From Sporosarcina limicola (lineage in GTDB: Bacteria > Bacillota > Bacilli > Bacillales_A > Planococcaceae), in the NCBI RefSeq assembly GCF_014873855.1, contig NZ_JADBEL010000025.1, positions 1-56,760 on the forward strand: a DNA stretch of 56,760 nt, given 5' to 3'. The notes below the pieces were generated by a model that was given only the letters and a program-made list of their open reading frames with translations, searched no databases and was not told the DNA's origin. Made by a program: the position numbers and the translations under genes. Below, one piece after another: positions 52,377 through 56,760 of this stretch. The stretch's first letter is position 1. Every line of letters starts with the position of its first letter.

Positions 52377-52613
52377 TTATGCTTCTTTAGGTCTCGGAAT
52401 TCTAACTTTCTCTTCTTCACGCCAGTTTTTAAATAATATTCCAAGATTAAAAAGTCCAGAAATTCCGATCACCAGATAAACAAAACGTGCCAACGGTTCC
52501 GCAGAGCCGCCAGCCATTTGAGCTACAACATCAAAACGGAAGATTCCTGCCACTCCCCAGTTAAGAGCACCAATAATCGTTATTGCAAGTGCTATTTTAT
52601 GAACTTTATTCAT
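52377..52613 (-). CDS. yuzA: YuzA family protein (DUF378)
   Basis: 78 residues with two membrane segments: the DUF378 core LAITIIGALNWGVAGIF and LARFVYLVIGISGLFNLGILF. AAGGAGGTG precedes ATG 52613. Membrane protein of unknown function. Confidence 0.85.
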   Translation of the reverse strand: MNKVHKIALAITIIGALNWGVAGIFRFDVVAQMAGGSAEPLARFVYLVIGISGLFNLGILFKNWREEEKVRIPRPKEA

Positions 52614-52732
52614 TAGCAAACACCTCCTTAACTTATTATTCCCATGATTTTTTAAAAAATACATAGGCCTTTATTTTTGCAAAAGGGGATTGTTTTTCGG
52701 ATAATGAAAGGAAATAAGGGAGGCTTTTATTA

Positions 52733-53896
52733 ATGAATGATTTCGTATTTCAAAACCCGGTCAAGCTTATTTTCGGAAAAGGACAGTTGCAAGAATTGCC
52801 CAAAGAACTGGTGGGCTATGGTAAAAAGGTTCTCGTTGTTTATGGGGGTGGCAGTATAAAAAGAAGTGGCTTATATGATGAAGTCATGACGATTTTGAAT
52901 GATAACGGAATAGAAGTGCATGAACTTTCAGGGGTAGAACCGAATCCTCGTGTCTCAACGGCCCGTAGAGGCGCTACTATTTGTAAGGAAAACGGAATTG
53001 ACCTCATCCTTGCAGTTGGCGGTGGATCTGTCATTGATTGTACGAAACTCATCGCATCAGCAGCAAAATACGACGGTGATGCATGGGATTTAGTGACACG
53101 CAAAGCGTTCGCATCCGAAGCACTACCATTTGGAACAGTTTTGACGTTGGCGGCAACCGGATCTGAAATGAATGCAGGTTCTGTTATTACAAATGAAGAA
53201 ACGGAAGAGAAATATGGATGGGGCGGCCCATTGAATTACCCGAAATTCTCTATCCTAGATCCCACATATACGCTAACTGTTCCAAAAGACCATACGATTT
53301 ACGGTATTGTCGATATGATGTCCCATATATTTGAACAATATTTCAACGATGCAACAAATACACCCGTGCAGGATGGAATGCGTGAAGGGGTCTTACGTGC
53401 AATTATGGAAGCTGGTCCGAAACTCGTCGAAGACTTAGACAACTATGATTTACGTGAGACAATCTTATTTGCAGGCACAATGGGATTGAATGGTTTTCTC
53501 GGAATGGGCAGCAACGGAGACTGGGCCACACATGGTATCGAACACGCCGTTTCAGCAGTCTACGATATCCCACATGCCGGAGGACTTGCGGCATTATTCC
53601 CCAACTGGATGCGCTATAACGTCCACGTCAATCCTGCGAGATTCGCGAAACTTGCGGTAAACGTATTCGGGGTAGAGTCGGAAGGGAAGACAGCGGAAGA
53701 GATTGCATTCGAAGGTATAGATAACCTTAGATCTTTCTGGACATCACTTGGGGCGCCCGAAACACTTGCATATTACGACATCGATGATTCCAAACTTGAA
53801 TTGATGGTAGAAAAAGCAAGCGTGAACGGTCCGTTTGGAGGATTCAATTCGTTGAATAAAGAAGCGGTACTTTCGATTTTGAAGGCATCATTATAA
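52733..53896 (+). CDS. yugJ: Iron-containing (butanol-type) alcohol dehydrogenase YugJ
   Basis: 387 residues. NAD(P) binding motif [15 protein letters not shown] near 98-112; metal ligands in [33 protein letters not shown]. It reduces aldehydes or oxidises primary alcohols. GGGAGGC precedes the ATG. Length matches B. subtilis YugJ. Terminator at 53903. Confidence 0.92.
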   Translation: MNDFVFQNPVKLIFGKGQLQELPKELVGYGKKVLVVYGGGSIKRSGLYDEVMTILNDNGIEVHELSGVEPNPRVSTARRGATICKENGIDLILAVGGGSVIDCTKLIASAAKYDGDAWDLVTRKAFASEALPFGTVLTLAATGSEMNAGSVITNEETEEKYGWGGPLNYPKFSILDPTYTLTVPKDHTIYGIVDMMSHIFEQYFNDATNTPVQDGMREGVLRAIMEAGPKLVEDLDNYDLRETILFAGTMGLNGFLGMGSNGDWATHGIEHAVSAVYDIPHAGGLAALFPNWMRYNVHVNPARFAKLAVNVFGVESEGKTAEEIAFEGIDNLRSFWTSLGAPETLAYYDIDDSKLELMVEKASVNGPFGGFNSLNKEAVLSILKASL

Positions 53897-53902
53897 AATG
53901 AG

Positions 53903-53950
53903 AAAGCGTCGCGCCAGAGTGTGTTTACACTCGGTGCGACGCTTTTTATT
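53903..53950. terminator. Terminator between yugJ and the cation-diffusion transporter gene
   Basis: AAGCGTCGC and GCGACGCTT pair, with GAGTGT/ACACTC inside, followed by TTTTTATT. Confidence 0.85.
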
Positions 53951-54950
53951 ATTCGGGAAGCTTTGAATTAAATTGTTGATCTTTTTCGGTAGGGTTAGAT
54001 CTTTGCCATGTTAGAATGCCATCGTCTTCATCGAAAGAAATAATAACGTCTTGTACGCCTTTTTGATTAAGAATAATAGCCATAAGTCGATCACGTACAT
54101 CGTCAACATAAGCGACTGTATGATTTGGATTGACTTCTACAACAACTTCAACATGAAGGAATTCGCCTTCCTTGATCACCTCAACACGTTGAATATCTCT
54201 TACATCAGGATCCTCTGCAACTAGATGAGCGATATGATTGAGCATTTCCTCATCAGTTTCCCCAATGGCACCGCGTGCATTTTCAAGGAATACTTTTCCC
54301 ACAACGTAAAACATCATCATTCCAATCAAGATGGAAGCGATACCCTCTGCAGCGAGCAACCCGAGAAAGTGAGCGAGAAGAACCGCGACAAAAGCGAGAA
54401 TTCCTCCGCATGTTGCAACTAAATCTTCCATGAACACAAGTTTTGTTGGTGGCTTCGCACGATTTAGGTGACGAAAACTCGTCGTAAGAGGGGCAAATCC
54501 CCCTTGATTGATCCCTGCTTCATGGAGAACTTCTTTCCCTGCTTTGTAAAAAACAACGAACTCTAAAACTATTCCGATGCCTAGAACGGAAAGGTTAATA
54601 ATTAAACCACCGGATGCGACGGGATTCATGATATGATGCCATCCCCCAATGATTGCTTCATAAGACATGATAGCAACGACAATGACAGCGCCAAGGCAAA
54701 CTAAGTTGACGACCCGACCAAATCCATTCGGGTATTTCGGAGTTGGGGCTTTTTTCGATAATGCTGAACCGATATAGACAAAAAACTGATTCGCGGCATC
54801 TCCGAGGGAGTGCAACATTTCTGCAAACATGGCAACGTTGCCAGTAAGGAAGAAAGCACCCGCTTTAAGACCTGCAATAACTGTATTAACGATTGCTGCG
54901 AGTAAGGATGGTTTATTGCCACCTTTTAATAGTTTCAGTAAGTCCGACAT
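53949..54950 (-). CDS. Cation diffusion facilitator transporter
   Basis: 333 residues, six helices. The metal site in helix 2 is MLHSLGDAANQ (HxxxD). The matching position in helix 5 reads FMEDLVATCGG, with Glu/Asp in place of the usual His, as in some non-zinc members. The C-terminal ~100 residues form the cytosolic ferredoxin-like domain. It should export a divalent metal; zinc or manganese cannot be decided. GGAGGG precedes the ATG. Adjacent to the MgtC gene. Confidence 0.85.
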   Translation of the reverse strand: MSDLLKLLKGGNKPSLLAAIVNTVIAGLKAGAFFLTGNVAMFAEMLHSLGDAANQFFVYIGSALSKKAPTPKYPNGFGRVVNLVCLGAVIVVAIMSYEAIIGGWHHIMNPVASGGLIINLSVLGIGIVLEFVVFYKAGKEVLHEAGINQGGFAPLTTSFRHLNRAKPPTKLVFMEDLVATCGGILAFVAVLLAHFLGLLAAEGIASILIGMMMFYVVGKVFLENARGAIGETDEEMLNHIAHLVAEDPDVRDIQRVEVIKEGEFLHVEVVVEVNPNHTVAYVDDVRDRLMAIILNQKGVQDVIISFDEDDGILTWQRSNPTEKDQQFNSKLPE

Positions 54951-54962
54951 AAGTACCCTCCG

Positions 54963-55688
54963 TCATGTGAAGATTTCAATTTCTACTGATTCGATATAAG
55001 GAAGCTCTGATAATTCGATGTATAGCTGTGATGTCTGTTTTTTAGGTAATAAAGTGAGGCGGATATCCAGTTTGTGTTTTAAAGATTGATTGGGTTCAAC
55101 AATTTTACAAATACGTAAATTTTCAATTGACATTCCTTCCGATTTTAAATAAAAGATAAGAGCCTCAATCTTCGACATCTCCACTATTATGAAAATGAGA
55201 GAAACGTCCTTTGTCCGAAGACGTTTCGGTCCGAATTTGCCAAGCAAGGGAGCGAGAACTTCAATAACAACCATGACGCTAAGGACAGCGAATGCAGCTT
55301 CGATGTAAAAACCTGCACCGACAGCAATTCCGATACTTGCCGCTCCCCAAATCATCGCTGCTGTGGTCAAGCCGCTAATGCTGTCATTATCTCGCCTCAA
55401 AATCGCGCCTGCACCAAGAAAACCGATGCCGCTCACAACCTGCGCTGCCAAACGAAGAGGATCCATTGTAACATTTATATCATTTCTCGACGGAACAAGA
55501 TACGCTGATTCAATAGAAACAATTGTCAAAAGGCAGCTAAAAGTAGCGATGACCGCACTCGTCTTCAATCCAATAGGTTTCTTTTTCATTTCCCTCTCTA
55601 CACCGATGACTAAACTTAATATCAAAGCAATCGTGATTTTAATCAATACATCAGGATACATTGCTTCATTTAATAGCCAATCCATCAT
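54963..55688 (-). CDS. MgtC/SapB family membrane protein
   Basis: 241 residues. N-terminal domain of about five helices with LILSLVIGVEREMKKKPIGLKTS, the family core, and GIGFLGAGAILRRDNDSISGLTTAAMIW. The C-terminal ~90 residues are a soluble ACT-like domain (DVSLIFIIVEMSKIEALIFYLKSEGM). The family affects Mg2+ and membrane potential homeostasis. AAGGGGG precedes the ATG. Together with the CDF gene it may form a metal-related pair. Confidence 0.85.
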   Translation of the reverse strand: MMDWLLNEAMYPDVLIKITIALILSLVIGVEREMKKKPIGLKTSAVIATFSCLLTIVSIESAYLVPSRNDINVTMDPLRLAAQVVSGIGFLGAGAILRRDNDSISGLTTAAMIWGAASIGIAVGAGFYIEAAFAVLSVMVVIEVLAPLLGKFGPKRLRTKDVSLIFIIVEMSKIEALIFYLKSEGMSIENLRICKIVEPNQSLKHKLDIRLTLLPKKQTSQLYIELSELPYIESVEIEIFT

Positions 55689-55917
55689 CGTCCCCCTTGA
55701 ACATTCTAATCTTCTTTCTAAATTAATAGTAGTATGCCCGTTATTGTTTAAATTGCCTTAAACAATAAAAATGAAACCTGGAAAGCCTTTCGAAATAGAA
55801 ATGTTTTAAACGAAAAAAAAGAACTTCTACTATAATATACGTTTGCGGATTGCTCGATAAGCGTATTTGCAATGTTTTTAGGTATACTTAAAAGGAGAGT
55901 CGAGTCGGTTGGACATT

Positions 55918-55948
55918 ATTCTGGACTTGATAAGTTGCAGTCCAGAAT
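55918..55948. repeat. Perfect 10-bp inverted repeat
   Basis: ATTCTGGACT and AGTCCAGAAT flank an 11-nt loop. No T-run follows. A short frame starting TTG at 55909 overlaps it without a well-placed ribosome site. Confidence 0.55.
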
Positions 55949-56051
55949 GCGAAACTTGATTATAAATCTATTTAGCCGTGCATTCTTCTACTTATGACTC
56001 AAATGAGTGAGCAGGAATGCTATCCTAACGATGATTTACTTTAAGCTGGAA

Positions 56052-56092
56052 GTGCTCTAAGTGCTCTAAGTGCTCTAAGTGCTCTAAGTGCT
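56052..56092. repeat. Tandem 9-bp repeat upstream of the rRNA promoters
   Basis: GTGCTCTAA is repeated four times plus a partial fifth copy (GTGCT), with no mismatches. Confidence 0.9.
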
Positions 56093-56665
56093 GTTAGATG
56101 CATTCTTATTTATAAGTAGAAACATTGTCATAGCGGGGGTAATACTGGTCGGTATAGATAAGAATGCATAGGGAATAAAATTATTTTTAAAAAAGACTTG
56201 ATTTATCTATGCGTTATGTTGTATATTAGTAAATGTCCTCTGAGAGAGAAACACAACGACGAAAAAAGAAATTCAAAATAGTTGTTGACTCGAATAGGAA
56301 GAAGTGTTATATTAATAAAGTCGCTGTTAAAGCGAATGAGAAATGGGATAAGATTTTCCCCTTCTAATGAACCTTGAAAACTGAACAGCAAAACGTCAAC
56401 GAAATACAGTTTGGGAAACCGGTTCTGCCGGTGGAACAAACACAATCGAATCTTCGGATTCAAAATTGACATTAACGAGAGATTGAAATATATCTTTCTT
56501 ACTTAATGCCAGCAAAAAGAAATGAGCAATCATTTTCTTCCACTGGCGGTCGAGACGTAGTGCAGTGCTAGGAGATGAGCGAGAGAAGAAAGGAGCGTAC
56601 TTAGGTACGTGACTGACTGATCGAGTGAAATCGACAACGCAATGCGCTGCGTATCGACTAGCCAG

Positions 56666-56760
56666 TATTATGGAGAGTTTGATCCTGGCTCAGGACGAAC
56701 GCTGGCGGCGTGCCTAATACATGCAAGTCGAGCGGAACATAAGGAGCTTGCTCCTTATGT
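56666..56760 (+). rRNA. 16S ribosomal RNA, 5' end (partial)
   Basis: The highly conserved 16S start GAGAGTTTGATCCTGGCTCA is at 56673-56692, followed by GGACGAACGCTGGCGGCGTG and the V1 loop. The gene continues past the window edge. The variable V1 sequence (GAGCGGAACATAAGGAGC) is of Sporosarcina-like type, to be confirmed by comparison. Confidence 0.97.

Larger units (their letters stand above)
55689..56660 (+). promoter_or_regulatory. rRNA operon upstream and leader region
   Basis: Two tandem sigmaA promoters are visible: TTGATT-N18-TATATT (56198-56227) and TTGACT-N17-TATATT (56285-56313). The leader holds CTTGAAAACTGAACA (about 56373-56387), a sequence typical of Bacillales rRNA leaders. 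ACTGGC and GTCGA (about 56540-56551) can pair with TCGAC and GCCAGT (about 56653-56667) as the 16S processing stem. Also present are a 9-bp tandem repeat (56052-56092) and a perfect hairpin (55918-55948). No gene is found in 55690-56190. Confidence 0.75.

Noticed and set aside
56203..56472. 89-codon minus-strand ORF in the rRNA leader
   Set aside because: It overlaps two clear rRNA promoters and the conserved leader on the other strand.

Overview
The window is low-GC Gram-positive chromosome from an endospore former of the Planococcaceae, most likely Sporosarcina or a close relative. This rests on the partial 16S rRNA at the right edge, on spore genes (yunB, a cotG/cotH pair), and on gene content and order that follow the Bacillus subtilis yun-yut-yum-yui-yuf-yug-roc chromosome arm. 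The genus call is inference.

Layout. 1-5.1 kb is decayed accessory DNA: IS21-like terminal repeats, a truncated tyrosine recombinase, an intact alpha/beta hydrolase, and a wrecked ECF-sigma/ABC-transporter operon (two nonsense codons, an 8-bp repeat expansion, a truncated permease). 5.7-13.2 kb is core: TauE/SafE exporter, yunB, a lysine riboswitch with an NhaC-type transporter, lipA, yutD, yutE, yuzB and the NADH-dehydrogenase-like yutJ behind a Rex-type operator. 13.2-19.27 kb is an island bounded by 22-bp direct repeats at the 3' end of yutJ. It holds a broken integrase, a broken phage endolysin, a CotG-like coat protein with 26-residue Arg-rich repeats facing a broken CotH kinase, and a metallo-hydrolase/Excalibur fragment with a DUF3006 gene. 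19.3-21.6 kb returns to core (yuzD, yutI, a DUF2225 gene, yutM). 21.54-24.4 kb is a second insertion, at the 3' end of yutM, carrying an integrase fragment, a GNAT acetyltransferase and a truncated transposase.

24.6-31.7 kb is core again (yumB, Nudix, yuiB, yuiD, a PepSY/FixH pair, pepA, a Gly/Tyr-rich protein). 31.7-37.5 kb is the complete seven-gene mrp Na+/H+ antiporter operon on the minus strand. 37.6-46.2 kb holds yufK, a class A PBP (pbpD), yuxJ, a lipoprotein cyclophilin, patB, yugE, an SNF transporter and yugI. 46.2-46.56 kb is a cluster of intergenic repeats. 46.56-52.2 kb is an arginine/ornithine/glutamate catabolic block: rocA, rocD and rocG, divergent from a RocR-like regulator whose AAA+ domain has lost its key motifs. 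52.4-55.7 kb holds yuzA, yugJ, a cation-diffusion transporter and an MgtC/SapB gene. The window ends in the rRNA operon leader and the first ~95 nt of 16S.

Themes: Na+ and pH handling (mrp, NhaC-type, SNF), Fe-S and redox functions (lipA, yutI, yutM, yutJ, yumB, yuzB, yuzD), and amino-acid catabolism. The most interesting items are the att-bounded cotG/cotH island, the RocR-like protein without the sigma54-contact loop, the slippage repeat inside the ABC ATPase, and the yutM insertion.
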